Source of the DNA: Sphingobium sp. B2D3C
Lineage (GTDB): Bacteria > Pseudomonadota > Alphaproteobacteria > Sphingomonadales > Sphingomonadaceae
Direction of reading: 5' to 3'
Assembly (NCBI RefSeq): GCF_025961835.1
Contig: NZ_JAOQOK010000001.1
Location: 2,294,001-2,358,000, forward strand
Length of the DNA stretch: 64,000 nucleotides
The notes under the pieces were generated by a model, which saw only the letters and a list, made by a program, of their open reading frames with translations, did no database searches and had not been told where the DNA came from. Position numbers and translations under genes: made by a program. Below, piece after piece: positions 17,532-26,968 of this stretch (the stretch's first letter is position 1; every line of letters starts with the position of its first letter).

Positions 17532-18266
17532 ATGACGGACCCAAGGATCGGCCCCATGATCGATGACGAAACGCTCTATGCCTGGCTCGATGGCGAACTG
17601 CCCGAGGACGAGGCCAAGCGTGTCGCCGCACTCGTCGCCGCCAATCCCGCGCTGGGCGAGAAGCTGGAAGCGCAGCGCCGGTTGCAGGCGGGCCTGCGCG
17701 CGGCCTTCGATCCAGTCGCCGCTGCCCCGGTGCCGGCCGGCATGGCCGCAATCGCAACGAGCGATGGGGCCGTGCAAGGCTTGGCCGAAGCGCGCGCCCG
17801 GCGCACAAGCCGTGCGGGCTTTGGCCTGCCGCAATGGGCGGCCGTCGCGGCGGCACTGGTGGCGGGGTTCGTCGGGGCGCAGATGCTGCCAAAGGGCGGC
17901 GCCACCGCTCAGGACGGGCTGGTCGCAAGCGCAGAGCTGACGCAGGCACTGGACACCCAGCTTGCCAGCGCCGGGGATGCCGATGGTGCCGCTGCGCCGG
18001 TCAGGGTTCGCCTCACCTTCAAGGACGGCAAAGGCGACATTTGCCGCAGCTTCGATACCGCCAGCACCGCCGGGGTCGCCTGTCGGGATCAGGACAGCTG
18101 GGCCGTCCGCGCGCTGGTCAGCCATCCCCGCCAGACCGAGGGAAGCTATCGCATGGCGACCAGTGGCGATGCCGCCATCATGGCCTATGTGGACGCCCAG
18201 ATCAGCGGCGATCCGCTGGATGCGGCGGCCGAAAAGCGGGCCATGGCGAAAGGGTGGAAGAAATAA
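17532..18266 (+). CDS. Anti-sigma factor, membrane-anchored
   Basis: 244 residues. The N-terminal domain (DDETLYAWLDGELPEDEAKRVAALVAANP) is the short helical sigma-binding domain of many anti-sigma proteins, here without the zinc-binding HxxxCxxC signature. One transmembrane segment (QWAAVAAALVAGFVGAQML, about residues 98-116) puts the C-terminal ~125 residues in the periplasm. These contain two Cys (DICRSFDTA and VACRDQD) that could form a disulphide sensor. It immediately follows the ECF sigma gene. Start at 17532 is chosen over an upstream Met inside the sigma gene. Confidence 0.87.
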   Translation: MTDPRIGPMIDDETLYAWLDGELPEDEAKRVAALVAANPALGEKLEAQRRLQAGLRAAFDPVAAAPVPAGMAAIATSDGAVQGLAEARARRTSRAGFGLPQWAAVAAALVAGFVGAQMLPKGGATAQDGLVASAELTQALDTQLASAGDADGAAAPVRVRLTFKDGKGDICRSFDTASTAGVACRDQDSWAVRALVSHPRQTEGSYRMATSGDAAIMAYVDAQISGDPLDAAAEKRAMAKGWKK

Positions 18267-18358
18267 CTGCCATACAGGCCGGAGGATAAAAAAGGTGGTC
18301 TTGCTGCGCCAATCGGCCCGAGGTGCCACCATTGATGGCCTGACTCTTAGGCGGCGCC

Positions 18359-18377
18359 GTCCCAGTTTACCTGGGAC
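18359..18377. terminator. Small hairpin downstream of the anti-sigma gene
   Basis: GTCCCAG (18359-18365) pairs perfectly with CTGGGAC (18371-18377) around a TTTAC loop, between the convergent anti-sigma and monooxygenase genes. There is no T-run, so termination is only possible. Confidence 0.45.
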
Positions 18378-18425
18378 GCACACTCACCGACCGGCCCACC
18401 CCGCGAGTTGCCCCATATTGCCGGC

Positions 18426-19562
18426 TCAGCTTTTCCCGCCCTCTGAAACAGCCTTGGCAATGGCGGCCTGGTTGGCACCGCTGAATTCATCGCGTCTCTC
18501 GTGGACCCAGTTGAAGGACCGTTCCCGTTGGGCATTGGCCCGGTTAAACCGTGGCATGACGTAGCGCATCATGAGCTCATAAGACCGCTTGGTCGCTTCG
18601 AAATCCATCCAATTGGTCCCGGTCATCGTAATATAACCGAAGCCACCCGTCTTTTCCCATAAGGCCTCGAGATATTCGACGGCATCGTCTGGCGTGCCGA
18701 TCAACCCGCCACGCGCCGCGATGATGCGCTCCGGATCGGATCCGGCTTTGGCGCGCGTATCCGCATAGCTTTTCGGGTTGAGCGCTTCGAGATAAGCCAG
18801 CCAAGGCTCGAGCCCGAAACGCATGGCCGCAGCGGCATCCGCGCGGCTCTCGGCCAAGTGGAAGGAAACCACGACACGCAGATTATCGCGATTGAGTTGA
18901 TTGCCGTGGGCGCTGCCGGCTTCTTCCGCCAGCTTCCATGCCGCGGCAACATCGCCGCCGCCATGAGTGAGGATGCCTAGACCGTATTTGCCTGCCAGGC
19001 GCGATCCGATCGGCGTCTTGGAGGTCACGACCGCCATTTCGGGACGACGGAAGCTATAAGGCGCCATTTGGAGGCTCGCCTCCCGCAGCGAGAACCAGTC
19101 GCTATCGTGATCGACGACTTCGCCATCCAGCAAACGGACAATCACATCCAAGCCTTCGACCAGCCTCTCACGCTGCTGTTCCGGCTTGATGTTCAACATG
19201 TGCGCATCGGACACCAGCATGCCGGGACCAAAGCCGAACATGGCCCGACCGCGTGTCTGATGATCGAGCTGCAGGATGCGATCCGCAATCATATAGGGGT
19301 GATGATAGGGCACCGAGATCACCCCGGCGCCGAGCTTGATCCTCGAGGTCCGTTCCGCCGCAGCCGCGATGAACAACTCTGGCGAGCCATATATTTGCAT
19401 GCCACCGGAATGATGCTCGCCCATCCACAATTCGGCGAAACCGAGATGCTCCAGCCAGTCCACAAGCTCGAAATCCCGACGCATGCAGAGCGCCACGTCC
19501 TCATCGTTGCCGTGATGTGGGGGCAGGAATACGCCTGCACGAACGTTGCGCCTCTCATACAT
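18426..19562 (-). CDS. LLM-class (luciferase-like) flavin-dependent monooxygenase
   Basis: 378 residues of the bacterial luciferase superfamily: RAGVFLPPHHGNDEDV, LGFAELWMGEHHSGG, RIKLGAGVISVPYHHP, GRAMFGFGPGMLVSDAHML. The proximal HHPYMIADRI and later GGLIGTPDDAVEYLEAL blocks are typical of limonene-monooxygenase and alkane-type members. These enzymes use FMNH2 from a separate reductase and O2 to insert one oxygen atom. A flavin reductase (23006-23512) lies 3.4 kb away in the same cluster and is the obvious partner. The AT-rich element at 19609-19635, 47 bp upstream, matches one before the CocE operon. Substrate unknown. Confidence 0.92.
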   Translation of the reverse strand: MYERRNVRAGVFLPPHHGNDEDVALCMRRDFELVDWLEHLGFAELWMGEHHSGGMQIYGSPELFIAAAAERTSRIKLGAGVISVPYHHPYMIADRILQLDHQTRGRAMFGFGPGMLVSDAHMLNIKPEQQRERLVEGLDVIVRLLDGEVVDHDSDWFSLREASLQMAPYSFRRPEMAVVTSKTPIGSRLAGKYGLGILTHGGGDVAAAWKLAEEAGSAHGNQLNRDNLRVVVSFHLAESRADAAAAMRFGLEPWLAYLEALNPKSYADTRAKAGSDPERIIAARGGLIGTPDDAVEYLEALWEKTGGFGYITMTGTNWMDFEATKRSYELMMRYVMPRFNRANAQRERSFNWVHERRDEFSGANQAAIAKAVSEGGKS

Positions 19563-19608
19563 GGGTTTTCTCCCGCAAATCTTATCGTCACGGCCCGACT
19601 ATCAACGC

Positions 19609-19635
19609 AATAATTAAAACACAATAGAAATTATT
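19609..19635. promoter_or_regulatory. AT-rich dyad upstream of the LLM monooxygenase
   Basis: AATAATT and AATTATT form a perfect 7-bp dyad at the ends of this 27-bp block. Read toward the gene, it begins AATAATTTCTATTGTGTT. It lies 47 bp before the start codon. The block before the CocE operon (25897-25924) matches it at most positions with one single-base gap, at nearly the same distance from its gene, so both are candidate sites for one regulator. Confidence 0.6.
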
Positions 19636-19824
19636 ATTTCGTGAGACTCGCGAAGCCTGACCGCTCGGACAGCGAGCGAACCGAGCGCGTGAAAAGCGGC
19701 TCATCGCACGTGGGATACGGGCCGTAATATACCGTCTTTTCCGTGTCATATCCCGAGTGAAGGGAAGTTGGCAGATGACGCAAAAACGGCAACCTTCACA
19801 AGCGCTCACAGCTTTACTTCGGTT

Positions 19825-19842
19825 TTTATATATATCTATAAA
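19825..19842. promoter_or_regulatory. Candidate operator, TTTATA-N6-TATAAA, before the TonB receptor
   Basis: The 18-bp sequence TTTATATATATCTATAAA has perfect 6-bp palindromic arms and lies 133 bp before the receptor start. The same arms with identical spacing occur before the Rieske oxygenase (26969-26986), and five of six left-arm bases match before the alpha/beta hydrolase (32477-32494). It could also include a -10 element. Confidence 0.6.
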
Positions 19843-19975
19843 TAAGTTGTTTCGGCGGGAATGATCGGTTAGGAGGATGGCGTTTCTCGCCAGGCCCAAC
19901 CAGGGCTGGACGACGTCAAGAGACCAAAAAAACTCGGCGCGCCATATGCTGCCGAAGCTGACTGGAGGGAGGATT

Positions 19976-22828
19976 ATGAAGACACTCAGGAAAGTTGCCG
20001 CTTTCACGCCACCGCGCGGAACATGGAAGGCAACCACCGCACTCGTGACCAGCATTGTCCTGAGCCTACCGAGCGCTGCGAATGCGTCGGAAGGTGGCCA
20101 GCCCGATGGCATGGCGGCTCTTCCTCAGGCCGGCACACAAGCCAGCGCGCCGGAAAGCGCCAATAGCACCGACATCATCGTAACCGGATCTCGCGCCGCC
20201 GCGGCCGGCTTTTCTGCACCATCGGCCGTGTCAGTCATCGGCGCCGATATCGTCGATCAGCAGTCGCCGATCAGCATTGCAGAAGTGCTGCAGCAGGAGC
20301 CGGCTTTCAAGGCCACGCGCTCGGTCGGCGGAAACGCGAACAACTTCGCGAGCCCGGGGCAGGCGACGGCAGATCTTCGGGGGCTTGGCGGGCAGCGAAC
20401 CCTCGTGCTCGTCGATGGGTCACGGGTTGTGCCTCAGGCATCTTCGGTCACGACCGGATCACCCGTCGCGACGGACCTCAACGTCATTCCAACGAACATG
20501 ATTGAAAGGGTCGAAGTAGTCACGGGCGGCGCGTCCGCACAATATGGATCGGATGCCGTTGCAGGCGTGGTCAACATTCTTCTCAAGAAGAAGATGACCG
20601 GCATCGAGCTGTCTGCCCAGACCGGCATTTCGCAGCAAGGCGACAATTTCCGTTACAAGCTCGGCGCCGTGGGAGGCTTGTCGTTCGGGGACGGCCGAGG
20701 GAACATCGTCGTGGCGGTCGAGAAAGCCCGCAGTGACGAGATTCAGGACATTTATCGCCGCGATTGGGGACGCCGCGAAGAGATGATCGTCACCAACAGA
20801 GCCTATCTGACCAATGGCTTGCCCGCCAATATCGTGGCCGACGGCGTGCGCAATTCCAACAGCATCGGCGGCCGCATCATCGGCCCTGCCAACTTCAGCC
20901 TGCGCAACTATACCTTCAATGATGATGGCACCATCCGGCCCTATCAGGTCGGCAGTGTCGATGACGGCACCAATCAGATTGGCGGCGAGGGTCTTAGCCG
21001 GTCCAAGGGGTCGAGCCTGATCCCCGGCATCGAGCGCTTTGTCGTTCACGCCCTCAGCAGTTTCGAAGTCTCGCCTGCTCTTAATATCACCCTGTCCGGG
21101 GGCTATTCAGAGACGCTAGGCCTGTTCACCGGCGGCCTGCCGAACTTTGCGTCCTTTACGATCCGCAACGACAATGCCTTCCTGCCGCAAGCGGTCAAGA
21201 ATGCCATGGCTGCGCAGGGGCTGACCAGCATCACCGTCGCCAAGGGTGTCTATGATGTCGGGAACATCAATTTCCGGGTAAAGAACAAGACGCCGCACGG
21301 CACGATTGGCGTCGAGGGCGACCTCGGCAATTCGTGGCACTATGATGCCCATTATTCCTATGGCGAAAACCAGTTCCGCAGCGACTTCAGCAATAACTTC
21401 TCACCCGCCTTCTGGAATCTGGCAGTGGATGCTGTCGCGGCTCCGGGCGGCGGGATCGTCTGCCGGTCGACCCTCGCCGGGCAGCCTGCCAATCCCCTCG
21501 CCGCTGGCTGTGTTCCAGTCAACATCTTCGGGCCGAATGCCGTCAGCACCCAAACGCCGGCCGCGCTCGCTTATGTGAACCGCTCCGATTATCACGAGGT
21601 GATCTACAAGCAGCACGCCGCGAGCATCAACATGCGCGGCGAGCCGTTCTCCACCTGGGCTGCGCCTGTCGCCGTCGCCTTTGGTGGTGAGTATCGCCAA
21701 GAGTCGCAGGTTTTGACGGCCGGTCCGCTCGCGACAGCCGGTCGGTTTGCGATCGGCAATGTCGCGCCCTTCTCCGGCAAGTTCAATGTCAAGGAAGGCT
21801 ATGTCGAGGCAATCGTGCCGCTCGCCAGGGACCTGTCTTTCGCGCGCAATCTCGATCTCAATGGCGCCATTCGCTATGCCGATTACAGCACCGCCGGGGG
21901 CCAGACGACCTGGAAGGTGGGCGGCGTATATGAGCCCATCCAGGGGCTGCGTTTTCGCGTGACACGCTCGAAGGACATCCGTGCAGCGGCGATCTACGAA
22001 CTGTTCTCGCCCGGTTCTTTCGTGAACGTGCCTTTGACGGTGAACGGGGTCACGGCCGTCATTCCGCAGAACCGCACGGTGGGGAATCCCGATCTGAGGC
22101 CTGAGAAGGCCGACACGCTCACCCTAGGCGTTGTCGTACAGCCCTCGAGCCTGCCCGGGCTGCGCATGTCACTCGACTACTATCTCATCGACCTCAAGGA
22201 TGCGATCGACTCGATCACTGCCGCCAATATCGGCAATGCCTGCTCGGCGGGCGATGCCCAGGCGTGCAGCTACATCACCTTCAGCGGCGCAACGCCGACG
22301 CGCCTCGTCGCGCCTGTCCAGAATATTTCGCAGTTCAAGACGAGCGGACTGGACATGGCACTCTCTTACCAGGTCAGTCTTGGCGGCGGCGTGTCCATGA
22401 GCACGCGTTTCACCGGAACCTACGCCTTGCGGTCCTATATCAATGGCATCGACCGGTCGGGCGAGAACGGGATGGGCAGCCTCGGCTCACAGCCACGCTT
22501 CCGGGGAAATCTCACGCAGACATTCAGCACCGATGCGGTCTCGCTGTCAGCGCAGCTCTTGTACATCAGCAAGGGCAAGAACGATAACCAGTTCGACACG
22601 ATCCCTGCGTTGACGATCAATGAGAACGACATACCGGCCGCCGCTTACGTCAATCTGTTCTCGACGATCCGCGTAGCGGGCAATTTCGAGCTGTCCGCCA
22701 GCGTCTCCAATCTCCTCGACAAGGATCCTCCGTCCAGTCCCTATGCGACGCAGAGCCAGCCGGTGAACGGCCAGCTCTACGACAAGATCGGACGCGTGTT
22801 CGAGGTAGGGGCGAAGGTTCGCTTCTGA
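19976..22828 (+). CDS. TonB-dependent outer-membrane receptor
   Basis: 950 residues. A long N-terminal signal region (KATTALVTSIVLSLPSAANAS) precedes a TonB box-like TDIIVTGSR. The plug domain shows VSVIGADIVDQQ, LRGLGGQRTLVLVDG and the QYGSDAVAGVVNILLKK end of the plug. The C-terminal barrel ends in ...VFEVGAKVRF with terminal Phe, the outer-membrane assembly signal. Such receptors take up large or scarce solutes using TonB energy. Its position inside the catabolic cluster suggests it imports the cluster substrate. Start at 19976 is preferred over a frame opening at 19877 because of the strong Shine-Dalgarno sequence and the signal peptide. Confidence 0.93.
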   Translation: MKTLRKVAAFTPPRGTWKATTALVTSIVLSLPSAANASEGGQPDGMAALPQAGTQASAPESANSTDIIVTGSRAAAAGFSAPSAVSVIGADIVDQQSPISIAEVLQQEPAFKATRSVGGNANNFASPGQATADLRGLGGQRTLVLVDGSRVVPQASSVTTGSPVATDLNVIPTNMIERVEVVTGGASAQYGSDAVAGVVNILLKKKMTGIELSAQTGISQQGDNFRYKLGAVGGLSFGDGRGNIVVAVEKARSDEIQDIYRRDWGRREEMIVTNRAYLTNGLPANIVADGVRNSNSIGGRIIGPANFSLRNYTFNDDGTIRPYQVGSVDDGTNQIGGEGLSRSKGSSLIPGIERFVVHALSSFEVSPALNITLSGGYSETLGLFTGGLPNFASFTIRNDNAFLPQAVKNAMAAQGLTSITVAKGVYDVGNINFRVKNKTPHGTIGVEGDLGNSWHYDAHYSYGENQFRSDFSNNFSPAFWNLAVDAVAAPGGGIVCRSTLAGQPANPLAAGCVPVNIFGPNAVSTQTPAALAYVNRSDYHEVIYKQHAASINMRGEPFSTWAAPVAVAFGGEYRQESQVLTAGPLATAGRFAIGNVAPFSGKFNVKEGYVEAIVPLARDLSFARNLDLNGAIRYADYSTAGGQTTWKVGGVYEPIQGLRFRVTRSKDIRAAAIYELFSPGSFVNVPLTVNGVTAVIPQNRTVGNPDLRPEKADTLTLGVVVQPSSLPGLRMSLDYYLIDLKDAIDSITAANIGNACSAGDAQACSYITFSGATPTRLVAPVQNISQFKTSGLDMALSYQVSLGGGVSMSTRFTGTYALRSYINGIDRSGENGMGSLGSQPRFRGNLTQTFSTDAVSLSAQLLYISKGKNDNQFDTIPALTINENDIPAAAYVNLFSTIRVAGNFELSASVSNLLDKDPPSSPYATQSQPVNGQLYDKIGRVFEVGAKVRF

Positions 22829-22836
22829 CGATCGGG

Positions 22837-22867
22837 CGGGCCAGTGCGGCGAGCGCGCTGGCCCGTT
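22837..22867 (+). terminator. Hairpin after the TonB receptor
   Basis: CGGGCCAG (22837-22844) pairs with CTGGCCCG (22858-22865) and is followed by TT only, eight bases past the receptor stop. The strong GC stem and position suit a weak or bidirectional terminator. Confidence 0.55.
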
Positions 22868-23005
22868 CCACGGAAGTCTCTGCTGCTTCAATTGCCCTGA
22901 CGAGGCGAACTGCTCGCCACCGCCATGGCGACCCGTTCCGTTGGCCGGTTCAGCGGTGCATGGACCCGCCTTTCCAGACCTCCTGCTCTCACGCGGTAAA
23001 AACGA

Positions 23006-23512
23006 TCATCCGGCAGCGATAGGGGCGCCCAGGCTGACGTAGGAACCGTTCGCGTATACCAGCGGGCTGACCTCATCAGTGAGGAACACTTCTTCGACAC
23101 GGCCGATCACAATGTGATGCGTGCCATAGTCCAGAGCCTGCTCGTAGCGACAGAAAAAGCTCGCCTGCGCATCTTCCAACCGGGGACAGCCATCTGCAGC
23201 CGTGCCCCACTTGCCCGTGGCGAACCTTTCTTCTCCGCGCGCTTTGCCGGCACACGCTGCCGATATGTCGGCATGGTCGCTGTGCAAAATATTCACGCAG
23301 AAGTCGGCGCCTTCAGAGAGCGGCAGGTACAAGCTCGCCGAGCGATTGACGCAGATGAGCAGCGATGGGGGATCCATGCTGAGTTCGCTCACCGCGGTCG
23401 CGGCCATCGCGTAGCGCGCGCCATTATAGCGACAGGTGATCACGACGACGGCTTTGGCGAGACGCCGCAGCCCCTCGCGCAAGCTGATGGCCACGGGGGA
23501 GAGTTCGGTCAT
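23006..23512 (-). CDS. Flavin reductase (FMN-binding split-barrel) of a two-component monooxygenase
   Basis: 168 residues. Features of the HpaC/flavin reductase-like family: FAKAVVVITC-type N-terminus (LAKAVVVITCRYNG), AVSELSMDPPSLLICVNRSAS, DFCVNILHSDH and HHIVIGRVEEVF. It reduces FMN or FAD with NAD(P)H and releases it to an oxygenase. The luciferase-like enzyme of the same cluster needs exactly this. Start at 23512 is chosen because the family N-terminus begins there; a longer frame has no support. It is the third gene of the cocE-ribB-reductase operon, 13 bp after ribB. Confidence 0.92.
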   Translation of the reverse strand: MTELSPVAISLREGLRRLAKAVVVITCRYNGARYAMAATAVSELSMDPPSLLICVNRSASLYLPLSEGADFCVNILHSDHADISAACAGKARGEERFATGKWGTAADGCPRLEDAQASFFCRYEQALDYGTHHIVIGRVEEVFLTDEVSPLVYANGSYVSLGAPIAAG

Positions 23513-23525
23513 GTCATTTGCTCCG

Positions 23526-24194
23526 TCACGCTGCCTGACGCTCTGTCTGGCGGCGGTGGATGATAAGGTCTTCGATTGAGCCAATGCAGAGCCCGTGCCG
23601 ATCGGCGAAGCGGATGAGGTCGGGCAGACGCGCCATTGTGCCATCATCGTTGAGGATCTCGCAGATCACGCCTGCGGGCTTCAGGCCGGCCAGCCTTGCC
23701 ATGTCGACCGCTGCCTCTGTGTGACCAGGTCGCGTGAGGACGCCACCGGGCTGCGCGACGAGCGGGAAGATATGGCCTGGCGAGACGAGGTCGGGCGGCC
23801 CGCACTTGTCGTCGATGGCCGCGGCGATGGTCCGCGCGCGGTCATGGGCCGAGATGCCGGTCGTCACGCCCTCGGCAGCTTCGATCGACACCGTGAAAGC
23901 CGTGCCATGCGGCGCGTTGTTTGTTGCGACCATTGGCTGCAGATCCAGATCCTCCGCGCGAGCCGCAGTGAGGGCGAGGCAAATCAAACCGCGGCCATAA
24001 CGGGCCATGAAGTTGATTTCCGCGGCCGTTGCAAATTCGGCTGCAATAACGAGATCACCTTCATTCTCTCGATCTTCCGAATCCACGAGGATGATAGGCC
24101 TGCCCGCACGAAGCGCGCCAACCAGCTCATGGATGGGCGAGAGCGGGGACAGCGGTCCGTCCACGACCGGACGTGGATATTCTGCCTCAAGCAT
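23526..24194 (-). CDS. ribB: 3,4-dihydroxy-2-butanone-4-phosphate synthase
   Basis: 222 residues, the length of a stand-alone RibB with no fused GTP cyclohydrolase II. It converts ribulose-5-phosphate to the four-carbon unit of riboflavin. Signature acidic loop [18 protein letters not shown], then [15 protein letters not shown], and the C-terminal catalytic part [28 protein letters not shown]. Its start overlaps the end of the CocE-type esterase by eight bases, so it is translationally coupled. A riboflavin gene inside a catabolic operon next to a flavin reductase suggests it boosts flavin supply for the oxygenase. It is probably a second copy of the housekeeping gene. Confidence 0.95.
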   Translation of the reverse strand: MLEAEYPRPVVDGPLSPLSPIHELVGALRAGRPIILVDSEDRENEGDLVIAAEFATAAEINFMARYGRGLICLALTAARAEDLDLQPMVATNNAPHGTAFTVSIEAAEGVTTGISAHDRARTIAAAIDDKCGPPDLVSPGHIFPLVAQPGGVLTRPGHTEAAVDMARLAGLKPAGVICEILNDDGTMARLPDLIRFADRHGLCIGSIEDLIIHRRQTERQAA

Positions 24195-25845
24195 CGCGCA
24201 GGGCCACGACAGGGATCAGCAGATGGGAGTCATGCTCGCCCCCGGTGTGGATGTGGTGCATGCCTCGATTGACCGTGTCTTCGTGCCGCATGTAGAGCAT
24301 CGGCTTGGGATACTGGTAAATGTCCCGCCCCTTGATCCTGATCCGCAGCACGTCGCCGGCCCTGAAGAGCGTGCCGGAGGGCAGTATCTCGATCTGCGCT
24401 TCGACAATCTCTCCCGGCGTGACCTTCCACTCAGAGGTGTTGGTGAGCACGGGCTGAAATTCGGTCGAGCGTTCGGCGTCCAACTCACGCCGCGAGAGGC
24501 GCAACCAGCCATAGGCGGCAGCGCCGTCCTCGAACACAGCCCAGTGGATGAAGCCCACCTTCTCGCCATCTTCGACCTTTTCGACCGCGACAAATACGTC
24601 CATGTCATCGGCGTCTTCGGTGGAGACCATGAGCTTGAGCTTCATATGCCCGACGAGCGCACAGTCTTCATCGAACCGATAGTCGAACGTCGCCTCTGCC
24701 GCGTCATCGAGCGGATCATAGCTCCGGATTGCTTCGGCGGCGACTGGCTTGCCGCTCATGTGTCCGGTCGCTGCGTCGAGATACAACCGACGGTATTGGG
24801 TGTTCTCCACGGGCCATTGCTCTGACTGCTTCATGATTGCCGAGCCAGCCTTGTCGCGCACGTGCAGCCTGATCGGCGGCCAGGCGCCCATGTCGTTCGA
24901 TACGCCCTTCAGAACATGGTCGAAGAACGCTGTCTGGCGCGCGATGGACGCAGGTTCGTAATAATAGCCCCATTTCTTGCCGCCATGAACCTCGAGCCAC
25001 TTGCGCGAAGATGCGATTTTCTTGAAGCCTTCGAGGGTGCCGCGCGTATGCACGCCGTGGTCGCTCCAGCTCGCGACCACATAGGCCGGGACGTCGATCC
25101 GGCCGAAATCAGGCACCTTCGATTGCCAGTACTCGTCGAAGAACGGATGCTCGGCGGTAAACGCCCAGAGATCCTCCACCATGGTATCCGAGGCGCCCCA
25201 ACGCACCTGGATGTGCGGCCAGAAATGCGTCTCTGGGATGCCCCCGTGGCGCACGATCTCATTGAAAGTGTCCGACCAGCCCTCCCAAGGATTGATAGCC
25301 GCCAGATGCGGCGGGTTAAGTGCGGCCACGTTCCACTGCGACGACGAGAGGTAGGATACGCCTGACAGACCTACGCGCCCGTTGCTCCATGGCTGCGTGC
25401 CGGCCCATTCGATGAGATCATAATGAGCTTCGCCTTCCTTGCGCGAGAAATAGCTTGCTGCGGTTTCCGCGTACCAAGTTCCGGGGATGTCGGCCGTAAT
25501 CACCGCATAGCCCTGGCCGGTCCAGTAGACGGGATCCGGGGCCTCGAAAATGGTGAGGTCCGACTGCCACTCTGCCTTCACGCCGGATGTCGGATAGAGC
25601 GTCGCAAGCGGCGCCGGGTCGTGCTTGCCATAGGGGGTCCAGGCGACCAGAACAGGGATCGGCCCCGTCAGGTCCGCTGGCAGAAAGAGGTCGATCCAGA
25701 GCGGCTTGCCTTCCCGGGTCGGCACCGCAATGTCCCGCTCGATGCGGATGCGATCGCGGAAGGAAAGCTCGTGCTGGCGGGGGCGCCCTCCACGAAATTG
25801 CGGCGTGTTGGGCGGCCGCCTCAGTCTTTCCCGATAATCGCCCAT
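24187..25845 (-). CDS. CocE/NonD family acyl-esterase (X-Pro dipeptidyl-peptidase fold)
   Basis: 552 residues from the ATG at 25845 (an upstream in-frame Met would add 51 residues of poor fit). N-terminal alpha/beta-hydrolase with nucleophile loop [13 protein letters not shown], Asp near [13 protein letters not shown] and His in [15 protein letters not shown]. The C-terminal jelly-roll (about residues 340-550) includes [12 protein letters not shown] and the ending IPVVAL. The family includes cocaine esterase, glutaryl-7-ACA acylase and alpha-amino-acid ester hydrolases. First gene of the cocE-ribB-flavin reductase operon. No signal peptide from this start. It probably opens an ester or amide of the cluster substrate. 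Confidence 0.92.
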   Translation of the reverse strand: MGDYRERLRRPPNTPQFRGGRPRQHELSFRDRIRIERDIAVPTREGKPLWIDLFLPADLTGPIPVLVAWTPYGKHDPAPLATLYPTSGVKAEWQSDLTIFEAPDPVYWTGQGYAVITADIPGTWYAETAASYFSRKEGEAHYDLIEWAGTQPWSNGRVGLSGVSYLSSSQWNVAALNPPHLAAINPWEGWSDTFNEIVRHGGIPETHFWPHIQVRWGASDTMVEDLWAFTAEHPFFDEYWQSKVPDFGRIDVPAYVVASWSDHGVHTRGTLEGFKKIASSRKWLEVHGGKKWGYYYEPASIARQTAFFDHVLKGVSNDMGAWPPIRLHVRDKAGSAIMKQSEQWPVENTQYRRLYLDAATGHMSGKPVAAEAIRSYDPLDDAAEATFDYRFDEDCALVGHMKLKLMVSTEDADDMDVFVAVEKVEDGEKVGFIHWAVFEDGAAAYGWLRLSRRELDAERSTEFQPVLTNTSEWKVTPGEIVEAQIEILPSGTLFRAGDVLRIRIKGRDIYQYPKPMLYMRHEDTVNRGMHHIHTGGEHDSHLLIPVVALRDA

Positions 25846-25896
25846 CCTCTCGCTCTCCACTGACCAATTGGCTTGCGCCTCATAACCGGGGCCGGG

Positions 25897-25924
25897 ATTA
25901 ATTTCAATACGATTAGAATTTATT
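25897..25924. promoter_or_regulatory. AT-rich element upstream of the CocE operon
   Basis: Read toward cocE the block begins AATAAATTCTAATCGTATTG and is an imperfect dyad (7 of 9 pairs around ACG). It lies 52 bp before the start codon and between the divergent cocE and tetR genes. It closely matches the element at 19609-19635 before the monooxygenase. Confidence 0.55.
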
Positions 25925-26135
25925 CCGGGCGTGATGTAGGCCGCCGTTCCCATCCTGCCGGCCTTTCGCGTAAACTGCGCGTCCGTAGAAAATGACAAGG
26001 GGACCGGCTATGGCTATGAACGCCCCGTATCGCGGGATGTCGGCCGGACTAACTGGCTGGCGTGCAAGCCGATTATGCGCAGGCAGAGTTTTCAAGGTGT
26101 CGGATAAATCCGATGCCCTTTCCAGGGTGGTTAAG

Positions 26136-26858
26136 ATGGGCCGGAAGAAGGCGGAGAGCCAAAACAGCAGCGAGGGTGCCGAAACGAAGGGCGCGCGACC
26201 GGCCAAAAAGCGCTCGATCGGCCGTCCATCCGGGCAGCGTGGTATCGGCAAGAAGCTGTTGATCGACAAGACTGTCGAACTCCTGCGCCATGTGCCGCCC
26301 GAAAAGCTGTCCCTGTCCATGGCGGCGCGCAATGCCGGGGTACACCTCACCCTTTTCAAATATTATTTCACCGACCGAACCCGGCTGCTGGTCGACGTCG
26401 CGCGAACCCTGGCCGTCTCTTTGGGCGACGGCCTCGCCCAGACCGAAGCGGGATCCCTGCCGGCCGTGGAGCGGATAAAGATCAGAATCGACACGATGGT
26501 CGACTTCTTTTTCGTCAATCCTTTCTATCACCGGCTCATGACCGAGATTATCGCCGACGAGACCGATCCGCTCGCGGCTGAGCTGATCGCTTTGTGGGTG
26601 GGGAAGACGCTCGATATCTATCGCGACATTATCGACAAGGGCGTGGCGGAAGGGTCGTTGCGGAAGGTCGATCCCTACTTCACATTTTTCGCGATCATGG
26701 GGCTGTGCGAGCAATATCAGCACGCATCCCGCTTCGTCGAGCAAGGCAATTTGGCAGCAGGCGGCGCCCCTCATTCCGACGTGGCGGCAGAATATAAGGC
26801 CTTCGTCTATCAGCTCATGCTGAGTGGAATTGCGCTCGAGCCCGCCCGCACGGGCTGA
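26136..26858 (+). CDS. TetR-family transcriptional regulator
   Basis: 240 residues. After a basic, low-complexity N-terminal tail (KKAESQ...ARPAKKRSIGRPSG) comes the TetR helix-turn-helix: IDKTVELLRHVPPEKLSLSMAARNAGVHLTLFKYYFTDRTRLLVDV. The rest is a helical ligand-binding domain. The start is uncertain: ATG 26136 has AGGGTGG nearby, GTG 26097 is also in frame. It stands in the middle of the catabolic cluster, divergent from cocE and upstream of the Rieske oxygenase, so it is the natural candidate regulator of the repeated AT-rich elements. No direct evidence for its operator exists here. Confidence 0.9.
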   Translation: MGRKKAESQNSSEGAETKGARPAKKRSIGRPSGQRGIGKKLLIDKTVELLRHVPPEKLSLSMAARNAGVHLTLFKYYFTDRTRLLVDVARTLAVSLGDGLAQTEAGSLPAVERIKIRIDTMVDFFFVNPFYHRLMTEIIADETDPLAAELIALWVGKTLDIYRDIIDKGVAEGSLRKVDPYFTFFAIMGLCEQYQHASRFVEQGNLAAGGAPHSDVAAEYKAFVYQLMLSGIALEPARTG

Positions 26859-26968
26859 GCCTCACGGCAGCATTACTCATCGGTGTTCGACGACGTTCCA
26901 CCAGTGGGAGCGAGCGATGCCGCTCGTCCTGAGCAGGAACATCCGCACGACGGCCGGGGTAATACATA

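Larger units (their letters stand above)
19563..19975. other. Intergenic control region between the LLM monooxygenase and the TonB receptor
   Basis: 413 bp without a credible gene. It is unusually AT-rich at two places: the element at 19609-19635 near the monooxygenase start and the palindrome at 19825-19842 on the receptor side. A Shine-Dalgarno run (GGAGGGAGG) precedes the receptor ATG at 19976. Confidence 0.8.
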
